A stretch of DNA of 64,000 nt from CALDCK01 sp050618055 (GTDB lineage Bacteria; Myxococcota_A; UBA9160; SMWR01), in assembly GCA_050618055.1 (NCBI GenBank), contig JBNLVK010000248.1, positions 1-64,000 on the forward strand, given 5' to 3'. Below are positions 49,401 through 57,102 of this stretch, piece by piece. The notes under the pieces are model-generated. The model ran no database searches, was not told the DNA's origin, and saw only the letters and a program-made list of their open reading frames with translations. The position numbers and the translations under genes are program-made. Numbering within the stretch: the stretch's first letter is position 1; every line of letters begins with the position of its first letter.

Positions 49401-49554
49401 ACGGATCTTCCAGGATCGTGCCGCCGCCCATGGCGGCCTTCTCGCCCAGGTCCGGGTAGCGCGAGCCCGACCAGAACGCGACGGTGATCAGCAGGCACAG
49501 CAGCGCGGCCAGCAGGGCGCGCTCGTCGCGCGCGATGTCACCCAGGGCTCCCAT
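46420..49554 (-). CDS. Permease fused to seven-repeat beta-propeller and UnbV domain (paralogue B)
   Basis: 1044 residues, a full-length paralogue of the 42344-45553 product, matching over the permease, the seven acidic loops, the six-cysteine insertion and the UnbV end (NHFGVGSRVRIAYG, RVHFGLGPHARVDEVEVRWP). The same cysteine motif VCVNCAAPIARGLHAAG lies near residue 123, and the opening RALLAALLCL and SGSRYPDLGEKAAMGGG are shared almost word for word. The loops are DVHGDGWPD, DLDDDGWLD, DLDADGRLD, DLDADGHPE, DVDNDGDLE, DVDNDQWQD and DFDLDGDLD. Transport substrate unknown; ArsP-type relatives move organoarsenicals, but nothing here supports arsenic. It is the first gene of the three-gene operon. 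Confidence 0.75.
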   Translation of the reverse strand: MGALGDIARDERALLAALLCLLITVAFWSGSRYPDLGEKAAMGGGTILEDPLGFEAARPVDPADRFGVRLFDTTINWVSTNQRGMIFGIALAAAFMTLLRRLGRRSFEGAFSNTLLGVVIGAPLGVCVNCAAPIARGLHAAGTRLETSLAAMISSPTLNFVVLAMLFSMLPAYMAAFKVVTGLVFVVAGIPLLSRLVFRREVRAGVEASRLAAAGEGLGPAANEALFERSQGFGEAALWLVREFAKNLWFIVKYTVPLMLLAGALGALAVTLLPWDTLLAALPHDDSWNAVGWMVAIAAFGLLLPVPIAFDVVLAAALFGAGMPGHYVMVLLFSLGIFSIYSFLVVWEAVSLRVAATLSFCLLVLSVGLGVAAQRYEAWDGSRQLALFAGLADAETLPAPTLPDAQSADALLPALGDAARRWEPFAVTAPPGVAVERSAFAPPVGAGEPTFARHYGEAFGLVRPDHVPLAYKFTSPWYRAWPVAAGDVHGDGWPDLVVGSDQGVFLYANLGGERFVLQEIAQPTAGRSHAANLALVDLDDDGWLDVFVSTIGEGNHVLHNRGGRFPQDAVRELPEVPATIANGVAFGDLDADGRLDVVLGGYTGGSWSMRPPERSRNFLLRSRGDDFAVEPLPGDPGQTLSSLVSDLDADGHPEVLIGNDFATPDYFYWGGPEGKLRKLTRKDDVIPASTANTMSIDSADVDNDGDLEVYIAQVARSPRGSSQDLARGVEDVCREHDDPAWRERCEERMALHDTLRAARRRAGAISCLSIADGTRRSDCIAFAMLRFTLTDDRDASRCDAFPPRWSGLAHLCRLGFEPQAGSKKEEKRGIRQLRNRNVLLVRGADGRYEDRAKALGVVRGGWSWTARFADVDNDQWQDLYIANGFYASKRRESNYFYRNRQGQGFDDETATSGLESYLTAGAYVYVDFDLDGDLDIVTATFDGPLWVYRNQTRDGHAVVFELADARGNHFGVGSRVRIAYGDGLSQLRELKTGGGYVSSDAPRVHFGLGPHARVDEVEVRWPTGEATRLRGPFEAGHRYRIRRD

Positions 49555-49608
49555 CGGGCCGTACCCTGACCGCCCGGGAGCCCGGCTGCAAGCCTCGCGA
49601 CCGGGGGG

Positions 49609-51777
49609 TCAGGACCCGGGGGACCAGGGGAGGGCGGCCGGGGCCTCCGCGTCGGGCAGCTCCTGCCAGTCGATGCCGTCGCCGGCCGGGACGGGCGCCT
49701 CGGGCTCGGGCAGGTCGCAGCGGGCGTACGGGATCTCGCTGTTGCGGCGGGCGTGGAAGACCTTGGCCCCCACGCGCTTCAGCATCAGCGTGAGGCCCTG
49801 CTCCTGGTCCAGCGAGATCGGCACCTCGTAGGCCGGCGTGCTGTCGATGCGCAGCTGGTAGTCGCCGCCCGGCAGGCGCAGGGGCTCGGGGCTGCCCAGG
49901 GTGCCGGTGGCCAGGGTGCGACCTTCCTGGAGCACGGCGAAGGGCGTGCCCACCGTGGTGGCCAGCGCGTCGCGCAGCTCCTCGGCGCTGCCGGCGGTGA
50001 CGAAGCGTCCGCCCGTGGCGGCGGCGATGGCCCGCAGGCTGGCGAGATCCACGTCGCCCTCGCCGTCGAGCCCGAAGCCGATCACGTGCACCGGGATCGT
50101 GCCCGTGCGCTGGAGCTCGCGGGCGGCGGCGATCGGGTCGCCGTCGCAGCTCTCGATGCCGTCGGTCACCAGCACCACGGCGCGCTCGCCGCGGAAGCTG
50201 CCCAGGTCGGCCTGGATCTGGCGCAGGGCGTAGGCGATGGGCGTCTGGCCGCGGGGCTTGAGCCCGGCCATGGCCTGGCGGACCGCGTCGCCGCCGGCGC
50301 GGGTCGGCGGGACCAGCAGCTGCGAGTCGTGGCAGTCGCGCCTGGCGTGGGGCCGCTGGTGGCCGTAGGCGCGCAGGGCCAGCGACACGTCGTCGGGCAG
50401 GGCGACCAGCGCCTCGGACAGGGTGCGCTGGGCGACCGTGATCTTGGGCTCGCCCTGCATGCGTCCCCACATGCTGTTCGAGGCGTCGAACACGATCTCG
50501 ATGGCGCGGTCCGACAGCGAGATGGCGGGCTCCTCGCCGCGCATGGCCTCGATCTGGAGCTCGGCGCAGCCGGGCGCGCGCGCTGCCACCACCACCTGGT
50601 CGCGGGCCGTGCGGCCGTCGACGCTGGTGGCGATCGCGGTCAGCCGGTGCTCGCCGTCGCCGAGCGGCACGTGGCCCTCGAAGCGGCCCCCCGAAAGGAC
50701 CGTCGGCAGCAGCTCGCCGTCGTCCACCTGGAGCCAGACCTCGCGGACGCCGGCGTCCGCCGGCTCGGCACCGATCTCCTCGAGCGCCACGTCCCAGGTG
50801 CTGGCGCTGCCCTGCACGAGCAGCGGAGCCTCGTCGGCCGGATGCTCGCTGCCGTCGGCCGGCGTCGCGATCGAGACGCGCAGCGGACCGGACAGCACCA
50901 CGTCCACGTGGGTGCGGGCGATCTCCCCGTCCAGGCTCGTGGCGGTGGCCTCGATGCGGTTTCGTCCGGGCCGCAGCGTCACCGGCGCGGTGAACGATCC
51001 CCCCACCAGGTGCGCCGTCACCGGCGGCTGGTCGCCCACGCGCACGCTCACCCGGTCGACGCCGGTGGTGCGCAGGGTCAGGAAGGCGTCGGCCAGGCGG
51101 GTCGGGTCGGTCACGGCCGCGAAGCTGGCGTCGGTGCCGTCTGCGATCTGGCGCAGCAGGGCCTCGCCCTCGTCGACGTCGCCCAGCAGCAGGGTGTGGA
51201 CGGCGACGCCGGCCGCGCGGGCCTCGCGCGCGGCCTCGAGGGCCTTCTTCTCGTCCGACTTCCCGTCGGTGAAGAGCAGCGCCACCTTGGACGCGCCGGG
51301 GCGCCCGCGCTCGGCGAAGCCGGACAGGGCGGCGCGGATGCCGGCGGCCAGGTCGGTCTCGCCCTTCTGGTCCAGGGTCTCGAGCGCGGCGACCACCGCC
51401 GAGCGGTCCGGCGTGAGCGGCTGGAGGAGCGTCGCCTTGCGGTCGAAGTCGACCACGCCCACGTGGATGTTGGCCTTGGGGTGGAGGCTGCGCACCAGGT
51501 TCACGACGCCGCGGGTGCGGTGGTCGTCGCGATCGGTGCGGCGCAGGCTCTCGGAGCTGTCGAGCACCAGGAACAGGTCGAGGGCCGACACGCCCCCGTA
51601 GATCGAGGCGCCGCCGACGACCTCCAGCCGGGCCTGGTCGGGGCCGACCACCCGGCCGGCGGTCGGCTCGTGGATCTCGACCGAGAGGCGTCCCTCGGCG
51701 CGGGCGCCGCCCGAGAGCGGCAGGAGTCCGACGAGCGCGAGCAGCCCGGCGGCGAGCAGGCGGAAACCGGTGTGCAT
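49609..51777 (-). CDS. Exported protein with two VWA domains
   Basis: 722 residues with a signal peptide (RLLAAGLLALVGLLPLSGGARA). Two von Willebrand A domains carry metal (MIDAS) sites: DLFLVLDSSES near 70 and EIVFDASNSMWG near 430, each with a later Thr and Asp loop (GETDLAAG and GQTPIAYA; LFTDGKSDEK and LVTDGIESCDGD). Between them are Ig-like segments (SVRVGDQPPVTAHLVGG and a second copy). It resembles bacterial extracytoplasmic VWA proteins of unknown partner. The C-terminus is a carboxypeptidase-like strand region followed by a Pro/Glu tail. It is divergent from the PilZ gene with about 100 bases between starts. Confidence 0.85.
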   Translation of the reverse strand: MHTGFRLLAAGLLALVGLLPLSGGARAEGRLSVEIHEPTAGRVVGPDQARLEVVGGASIYGGVSALDLFLVLDSSESLRRTDRDDHRTRGVVNLVRSLHPKANIHVGVVDFDRKATLLQPLTPDRSAVVAALETLDQKGETDLAAGIRAALSGFAERGRPGASKVALLFTDGKSDEKKALEAAREARAAGVAVHTLLLGDVDEGEALLRQIADGTDASFAAVTDPTRLADAFLTLRTTGVDRVSVRVGDQPPVTAHLVGGSFTAPVTLRPGRNRIEATATSLDGEIARTHVDVVLSGPLRVSIATPADGSEHPADEAPLLVQGSASTWDVALEEIGAEPADAGVREVWLQVDDGELLPTVLSGGRFEGHVPLGDGEHRLTAIATSVDGRTARDQVVVAARAPGCAELQIEAMRGEEPAISLSDRAIEIVFDASNSMWGRMQGEPKITVAQRTLSEALVALPDDVSLALRAYGHQRPHARRDCHDSQLLVPPTRAGGDAVRQAMAGLKPRGQTPIAYALRQIQADLGSFRGERAVVLVTDGIESCDGDPIAAARELQRTGTIPVHVIGFGLDGEGDVDLASLRAIAAATGGRFVTAGSAEELRDALATTVGTPFAVLQEGRTLATGTLGSPEPLRLPGGDYQLRIDSTPAYEVPISLDQEQGLTLMLKRVGAKVFHARRNSEIPYARCDLPEPEAPVPAGDGIDWQELPDAEAPAALPWSPGS

Positions 51778-51878
51778 CGAGGTCTTATCGAAGGTCCGGG
51801 GAGCGGGCTTGACCTAAAGAAGCGCCGGAGGTCGGCCGTAGCTCCGAGGACGGACCGCTGCCGGTCCGTGGGAAGACG

Positions 51879-53384
51879 ATGTCCAGACCGCCCCAGCACG
51901 ATCCCGATCGCGACAGCGACGCGCCCCCGGCCGAGTCCCCGGCCACACCGCGTGAACGCGAGCGGCGGGTCGAGTCGGAGTGGCTCCACGAGGTCCACGA
52001 CCTGCTGGGCAGCGAGCGGAAGCCGCGCCCCCGACGGCCTCCCCAGCGCAGGCGGGCCGCCGTCGGACCGCGGGTGGTGGTCTGCGACGAGGGCGAGCTC
52101 GACGACGTCTGCCAGCTGCTCGGCCGACTGGGCGAGACGCCGCTGCGCCTGCGTCCCGCCGACCTGTCCGAGCTGCGCGACTGGGAGCGCCCCAGCCGCC
52201 TGCTGGTGACACCGGTGCGGGTCGCGCTCTCCGAGAACCTGCCGCTGTCCAACGGCCCGGACGCCAGCGTGTCGATCGCGGTCGCCGACAGCGACGCCCA
52301 GTCCCAGTGCACGGCCATGCTGCGCCGCGGCTTCGACTACGTGGTGCGCCGGCCGGTACACCCCGAGGCGCTGCGCCTGCTGGTCATGCAGGTACTGTGG
52401 CGGGGTCGCGAGCACCGGGGCGTGGCTCGCTTTCCGTTCGGCGCCGACATCCGCTGGCGCCAGGGCCTGCACACCGGTCGCTGCACGATGATCGAGATCT
52501 CGGCCCACGGCTGTCGACTGATGACCCGCCAGCCGTTCAAGCTGGGCGATCGCATCCACCTGCGCGTGCCGGCCGCGCTCACCGGATCGCGCAGCCTGCG
52601 CCTGCGGGGCCGCGTCGTGCGGCGCGATCGGCTGACGAGCGACGGCGGTCCGGAGCCGCGGGTGGCCGTGCAGTTCGAGCGACTCTCGGCGCGCAACGTG
52701 GCCCACCTGGACGCGCTGCTCGCGGAGCGCGCCAGCGGTCCGGCGGTGATGGGCGGAGACCCGGCGGCCGGCGGGCTGCGCCGCGAGCTCGGTCGGCGGC
52801 GCTCCGGCTTCCTCAGCCTGGGCCAGAGCGAGGAGCCCGAGGCGGCGGAGCCGCCCCAGGCCCAGGCGCCGGATCTCGAGCGGCGCCGCCAGCCGCGGGG
52901 CGCCTGGCCGCACGAGCTGGTGTCGCTGGATCGGGAGACCGACCGGGTGCTCCACACGCTGCTCGGCTCGGACCTGTCGGTGGGCGGCGTGCGCGTCGAG
53001 CCGAACCCGCTGCTGCGCCTGGGCGACCGGCTGCGTCTCGCCCTCTACGACGCCGGCAGCGCCGAGCCGCTGGTGGTCGAGGCGCGGGTGGCCCACGACG
53101 GCGGTCGCTCCGGTGTCGGCCTGGTGTTCCTGGATCCGCCCGACGCGATCCGCGAGCGGCTGCGCGCCATGGTCGAGTCGTTGCCGCCGGTGTCCTCGCT
53201 GTCGAAGGACGACGCGAAGCCCGAGGGTGTGGTGCTGGGCGAGATCATGACCACCGGGACCCTGCCCGGCGCCGCCTCAGCCGCCGGCCAGGACGATGCG
53301 CGACAGGCCGAGCACGGCGATGGCGCAGCCGAGCACCACGACGAAGAAGCCGAGCCCGCCCGCGACGAACCAGCGCAGGACTGA
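51879..53384 (+). CDS. PilZ-domain protein with receiver-like N-terminus
   Basis: 501 residues. Residues ~65-175 resemble a receiver domain without its phosphoacceptor pattern (PRVVVCDEGELDDVCQLLG to PVHPEALRLLVMQVL). Two PilZ domains follow: the first (about 180-285) has IEISAHGC in place of D/N-x-S-x-x-G and lacks a clear RxxxR, so it may not bind c-di-GMP. The second (about 335-430) has RRRQPRG and SDLSVGGVRVE, the canonical binding pair. It could join a c-di-GMP signal to motility or secretion; the MshEN-bearing motor ATPase at 32562 is a possible partner by inference only. The last 36 residues are acidic and overlap the convergent membrane gene by 108 bases. Confidence 0.8.
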   Translation: MSRPPQHDPDRDSDAPPAESPATPRERERRVESEWLHEVHDLLGSERKPRPRRPPQRRRAAVGPRVVVCDEGELDDVCQLLGRLGETPLRLRPADLSELRDWERPSRLLVTPVRVALSENLPLSNGPDASVSIAVADSDAQSQCTAMLRRGFDYVVRRPVHPEALRLLVMQVLWRGREHRGVARFPFGADIRWRQGLHTGRCTMIEISAHGCRLMTRQPFKLGDRIHLRVPAALTGSRSLRLRGRVVRRDRLTSDGGPEPRVAVQFERLSARNVAHLDALLAERASGPAVMGGDPAAGGLRRELGRRRSGFLSLGQSEEPEAAEPPQAQAPDLERRRQPRGAWPHELVSLDRETDRVLHTLLGSDLSVGGVRVEPNPLLRLGDRLRLALYDAGSAEPLVVEARVAHDGGRSGVGLVFLDPPDAIRERLRAMVESLPPVSSLSKDDAKPEGVVLGEIMTTGTLPGAASAAGQDDARQAEHGDGAAEHHDEEAEPARDEPAQD

Positions 53385-53642
53385 GCGGCGCTCCCCTTCC
53401 AGGAGCTGGATGTGGAGCGCCACCGGGTGGATCCACCAGCGCCCGGGCAACGGCCCGTGCGGACGCAGCGCCCGGTAGAGCGCGACGTGGTACCAGAAGC
53501 CGGTGGGGACGCCGACTGCCAGGCCCGCGGCGGTGACGATGCCGCCGGCCTGGAGCAGCACGTCGGGCGGCACCAGGGTGCCCGCCAGCGTGGCGCCGCC
53601 CAGCAGCGCGAGGGTGCCCAGGACGAGCAGGGTCTCGATCAC
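53277..53642 (-). CDS. Small membrane protein of unknown function
   Basis: 121 residues with three or four hydrophobic helices (TLLVLGTLALLGGATLAGTL, LLQAGGIVTAAGLAVGVPTG and FVAGGLGFFVVVLGCAIAVLG) and a cytoplasmic loop ending in WWIHPVALHIQLLEGERR. No family is recognised. The reading frame has a plausible start and a hydrophobic composition that a shadow frame would not give. Its end overlaps the PilZ gene by 108 bases. It follows the zinc-ribbon membrane protein gene by 39 bases on the same strand. Confidence 0.55.
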   Translation of the reverse strand: MIETLLVLGTLALLGGATLAGTLVPPDVLLQAGGIVTAAGLAVGVPTGFWYHVALYRALRPHGPLPGRWWIHPVALHIQLLEGERRSVLRWFVAGGLGFFVVVLGCAIAVLGLSRIVLAGG

Positions 53643-53681
53643 CCGAGCCGGATCGACGCCGCGCGCGTCCGGCTGAAGGAC

Positions 53682-54215
53682 CTACAGCCGCTCGATGTGC
53701 AGGCGGCGGCCGCTCTCGTCCCAGGCCTCCACGCCCAGCCAGCGCCCGCGCGTGCGCAGGATCTGCTGGAGCTGCCAGCCCACCCACGCGGCACACAGCA
53801 GGAAGCCCCCGCTGGCGGCCTGGAGCGCCTGGGCCTCCGGAGTGACGTCGAGCAGGCCCAGCAGCCAGGCCGCCCCGGCGAAGGCCGACGCCAGCGCCGC
53901 TAGCGCGCCCTGGCGCAGGCGACCGCGCGGCGATCCGAGGGACGTGGGCCAGGCGAAGGGCGCCGCCGGCGACAGCACGCGTGCGCCGGTGGAGGCCACG
54001 GCCTGGGGCGCGTTGCGCGCGGCCGAGGCCCGCGACTCGCGCATCAGGGCGCCGCTGCCGCACTGCGGGCAGATCTTCTGACGGCGCAGGTGACGCCACC
54101 AGCAGTAGACGAGACCGGGCACGGCCAGGCAGGCCCACGCCAGCAGCTCCACCCGGTCCGAGCCCTCGAGCAGGGTGTCGGGCGTGCCTACGTGGAGGCA
54201 GTCGGTGCAGAGCAT
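53682..54215 (-). CDS. Zinc-ribbon membrane protein of unknown function
   Basis: 177 residues from ATG 54215. Two CxxC pairs, CTDC at the very N-terminus and CPQC near residue 50, flank a membrane helix (ELLAWACLAVPGLVYCWW). The arrangement suggests one zinc ribbon assembled from both pairs, with the helix forming a hairpin or with the pairs on one side. Two more helices follow near 110-145. Similar zinc-ribbon membrane proteins are common and poorly studied. Longer upstream frames are not supported. It is divergent from the SPFH gene, with 293 bases between starts. Confidence 0.6.
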   Translation of the reverse strand: MLCTDCLHVGTPDTLLEGSDRVELLAWACLAVPGLVYCWWRHLRRQKICPQCGSGALMRESRASAARNAPQAVASTGARVLSPAAPFAWPTSLGSPRGRLRQGALAALASAFAGAAWLLGLLDVTPEAQALQAASGGFLLCAAWVGWQLQQILRTRGRWLGVEAWDESGRRLHIERL

Positions 54216-54448
54216 GCGGAGTGCCACGGTCGGTCCTCGATCCCGTCGATCCTGCTGTGAAGTGTCATTGAAACCGCGTTTGTGGCCCGATCGGCGCGGG
54301 CCGCTCCCCGTGTTCGCACCTGCCTTCATCGCTGAACCCCCTCTGTATGCGATGGCTGCTTCAGCGATCGGCAGGCCGGGCCCCGAACTTTTGGGTCTTC
54401 TTCGGAAAAATCCGCTCGGCCGGGCAGCCCTGCCCCGGGGGGCCGCGG

Positions 54449-54477
54449 TTGCCGGCGGGCCGGGGCCCCCATAGCCT
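54449..54477 (+). promoter_or_regulatory. Sigma-70-type promoter of the SPFH gene
   Basis: TTGCCG (54449-54454) and TAGCCT (54472-54477) are 17 bases apart, a standard spacing. Transcription would start near 54484 and give a leader of about 25 bases ending in the strong ribosome binding site GGAAGGAGGG (54495-54504) before GTG 54509. The rest of the 293-base divergent gap (54216-54448) has a local drop in GC (around 54387-54412) but nothing else I can name. Confidence 0.5.
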
Positions 54478-54508
54478 TTGGCCCTTCGAACCGCGGAAGG
54501 AGGGGGAC

Positions 54509-55303
54509 GTGGAGCGGAACTACGTGCGTGGGGTGCGCCTGGCTGCACTGGTGGCCTTCGCCTTGTCGACGACGGCCTGCGTGATCATCGAGGACGGCGA
54601 GGTGGGCGTCCTGAAGAGCTTCGGCGCGATCTCGGACGAGCCGGTGGGGCAGGGGGTCTCGTTCCAGATCCCGGTGGCCCGCCAGATCGAGACCTGGAAC
54701 GTGAAGCTCCAGGAGATCAAGGAGACGGCCCAGGTGCCGTCGTCCGAGGGCCTGATCGTGGGCCTCGACGCCTCGCTGTTGTTCCGGGTGCGCGCAGACA
54801 GCGCTCCGCTGATCCGCAAGACGATCGGCTGGAACTACGTCGATCGCGTGATCACGCCCTACTTCCGCAACGGCCTGCGCGACGTGGTCAGCGGCTACCA
54901 GGTGAAGAACATCTACGCCGAAGAGGGCCGCCGCGAGATCGCCGCCAAGCTGAGCGAGTTCCTGAAGACCAACCTGGAGCCCAATGGCATCGACGTGGTC
55001 GACGTGCTGCTGCGCGACGTGAAGCTGCCCCAGCGCTTCCGCGAGAGCATCGAGGCCAAGCTCACCGCCGAGCAGAAGGTGGCCCAGAAGCAGTTCGAGC
55101 TGGAGCAGGCGAAGAAGGAGGCCGAGATCGAGATCGCGCGGGCCGAGGGTGCCGCCAAGGCCCAGGAGATCGTGCGCTCGACCCTGTCGGACTCGTACCT
55201 CTCGTACCTGTGGATCAAGACGCTGAACGAGAACCCCAACGTGATCTACGTGGCGACCGAGGCGAACATGCCGCTGTTCCGCACGACGATGGGGCAGAAG
55301 TAG
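54509..55303 (+). CDS. SPFH/prohibitin-like lipoprotein
   Basis: 264 residues from GTG 54509, preceded by one of the strongest ribosome binding sites in the window. The N-terminus (RLAALVAFALSTTAC, Cys near 24) looks like a lipoprotein signal, unlike the usual membrane helix of prohibitins. The SPFH domain runs from IIEDGEVGVLKSFGAI to VLLRDVKLPQRF, then a charged coiled coil (AKLTAEQKVAQKQFELEQAKKEAE written in part: QKQFELEQAKKEAEIEIAR). SPFH proteins form membrane-bound rings that shape membrane domains or hold proteases. A periplasmic, lipid-anchored version is notable. It is followed 14 bases later by a GT-C gene. Confidence 0.85.
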   Translation: MERNYVRGVRLAALVAFALSTTACVIIEDGEVGVLKSFGAISDEPVGQGVSFQIPVARQIETWNVKLQEIKETAQVPSSEGLIVGLDASLLFRVRADSAPLIRKTIGWNYVDRVITPYFRNGLRDVVSGYQVKNIYAEEGRREIAAKLSEFLKTNLEPNGIDVVDVLLRDVKLPQRFRESIEAKLTAEQKVAQKQFELEQAKKEAEIEIARAEGAAKAQEIVRSTLSDSYLSYLWIKTLNENPNVIYVATEANMPLFRTTMGQK

Positions 55304-55317
55304 CGGCGAGCCCGCCC

Positions 55318-57102
55318 ATGCTTCAGCGCGCGGCCGGTCCGGTGGCGCTGGCCGTGCTCTTCCTGGGTCTGCTGGCGACCAGCTTCCGCAAGTGGACGGA
55401 CGTGCACGTCGACTTCGGGAGCGAGCTGTACATCGCCTGGCGGATCGCCGAAGGCGAGCACCTCTACCGCGACCTCGCCCATCGCAACGGTCCGCTGTCC
55501 CACTACTGGAACGGGCTGCTGTTCCGCACCTTCGGCGTGTCGCTCACCACGCTGGTCGTAGCGAACCTGGCGGTGCTGGCGGGCATTGCCGCCATGCTCT
55601 GGCGCGGCATCGCCCGCGCCTGCGACCGCACCACCGCCACGGCCTGCGTGGCCGTGATGCTGGGCGTCTTCGCCTTCGGCCAGTACAGCCAGATCGGCAA
55701 CTACAACTACGTCACGCCCTACCACCACCACCAGACCCACGGCCTGGCCCTGGGGCTGGCGACGCTGCTGTGCTTCGACGCCGCCACCCGCCGCGCGTCG
55801 CTGCGCTGGCTGGCCCTCGCCGGACTCTGCACCGGTGCCGTCTTCCTGACCAAGGCCGAGCTGTTCGTGCCGCTGGCGGGCGCGGCGGCGGTGGCCTTCG
55901 CCGCGCGGGGTCTGGGCGTCTGGCGGACCCGGGCGGGCGCGGGCTGCGAGCTCGCCGTCTTCGCCGGCGCGGCGCTGCTGCCGGTGGTGGGCCTGGGGCT
56001 CTGGCTCGCCGCGCAGATGCCGCCCTCCCAGGCGCTGCGGGGCCTGGCGGGAAACTGGGTGCACCTCGCGGGCGTCGGCAGCGACACCTTCTACCGGCAC
56101 AACGCCGGCCTGGACCACCCGGTGGGCAACGCCCGGCGCGTGCTGGCCGCGACCGGCGTGCTGGTCGTGACCGGGGGCCTCCTCTACGCGCTCGACCGGC
56201 TGGCGGCGCCGCTGCGGGACCGGCGCTGGCTGCCCGCGGCCGCCGGTCTCGCACTCTTCGCGGCGCTGCTGGCCGCACCCGTTCCGTGGTGGAAGGCGGC
56301 GCCGGCGCTGCCGGTGGTGGGGACCGTCGCCGTCGCGGCGCTGGCTCTCGCGTGCCTGCGCACGGCCGACTCGGAGCGCCGCCAGCATCTTCTTCCGCAG
56401 CTCCTGTTCGCGGTCTACGCCACCGGACTGCTCGGCAAGATCGCGCTCGCGTCGCGCTTCGACTGGTACGGCTTCGTGCTGGCCATGCCGGCGACCCTGC
56501 TGCTGGTGGCGGCCGGCGTCCACGGGCTGCCCGCCTGGCGGCGCGAGCGGGCCGGCGCCGGGCGGGTGGCGCGGGCGCTGGCGCTGGCCACCGTGGCGGC
56601 GGCCGGCGTGTTCTTCGTGACCGTGTCGGGCCGCCACTACGCCGCGCGCACCTTCGTGCTGGGAAGCGGGGGCGACCGGATGCTGGCGCGCGGTCCGGAC
56701 CGCTCGCCGCGCCCCGCGCTGCGGGCCCGCACCCTGGACGACCTGGCCAGACGCGCCCGGCCGGGCGAGACGCTTCTGGTACTGCCTGAGGGGGTGTCTC
56801 TCAACTACTGGCTGCGAATGCGGAATCCGTCCCGGTTCCATCTCTTCCTGCCGACCGAGATCGCGGCCTTCGGCGAGCCCGCCATGCTGGCCGACCTGGC
56901 GGCCCACCCGCCCGACTACGTGGTGCTCGTGCACCGCCTGTGGAAGGAGTTCGGCACCGGGCCGTTCGGCCAGGATCCGCGCAACGGGAAGGCCCTGCGC
57001 GCCTGGGTCGACGCGAACTACCGGCGCGTCTCGGGCTTCGGTGCCGAGCCCTTCGGCCCCGACGGCTTCGGCACGGTCGTGCTCGAGCGCTCCGACCGGT
57101 AG
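55318..57102 (+). CDS. GT-C type membrane glycosyltransferase
   Basis: 594 residues with about 11 membrane helices. The first loop VHVDFGSELYIAWRIAEGEHLYRDL has the Asp/Glu pattern of the GT-C/PMT superfamily that uses polyprenyl-phosphate sugars. A second acidic loop and a soluble C-terminal domain (from about 500, TLLVLPEGVSLNYWLRMR) are present. Donor and acceptor are unknown. It starts 14 bases after the SPFH gene and is probably co-transcribed with it. Its 3' end overlaps the convergent GT-C gene by 85 bases. Confidence 0.75.
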   Translation: MLQRAAGPVALAVLFLGLLATSFRKWTDVHVDFGSELYIAWRIAEGEHLYRDLAHRNGPLSHYWNGLLFRTFGVSLTTLVVANLAVLAGIAAMLWRGIARACDRTTATACVAVMLGVFAFGQYSQIGNYNYVTPYHHHQTHGLALGLATLLCFDAATRRASLRWLALAGLCTGAVFLTKAELFVPLAGAAAVAFAARGLGVWRTRAGAGCELAVFAGAALLPVVGLGLWLAAQMPPSQALRGLAGNWVHLAGVGSDTFYRHNAGLDHPVGNARRVLAATGVLVVTGGLLYALDRLAAPLRDRRWLPAAAGLALFAALLAAPVPWWKAAPALPVVGTVAVAALALACLRTADSERRQHLLPQLLFAVYATGLLGKIALASRFDWYGFVLAMPATLLLVAAGVHGLPAWRRERAGAGRVARALALATVAAAGVFFVTVSGRHYAARTFVLGSGGDRMLARGPDRSPRPALRARTLDDLARRARPGETLLVLPEGVSLNYWLRMRNPSRFHLFLPTEIAAFGEPAMLADLAAHPPDYVVLVHRLWKEFGTGPFGQDPRNGKALRAWVDANYRRVSGFGAEPFGPDGFGTVVLERSDR

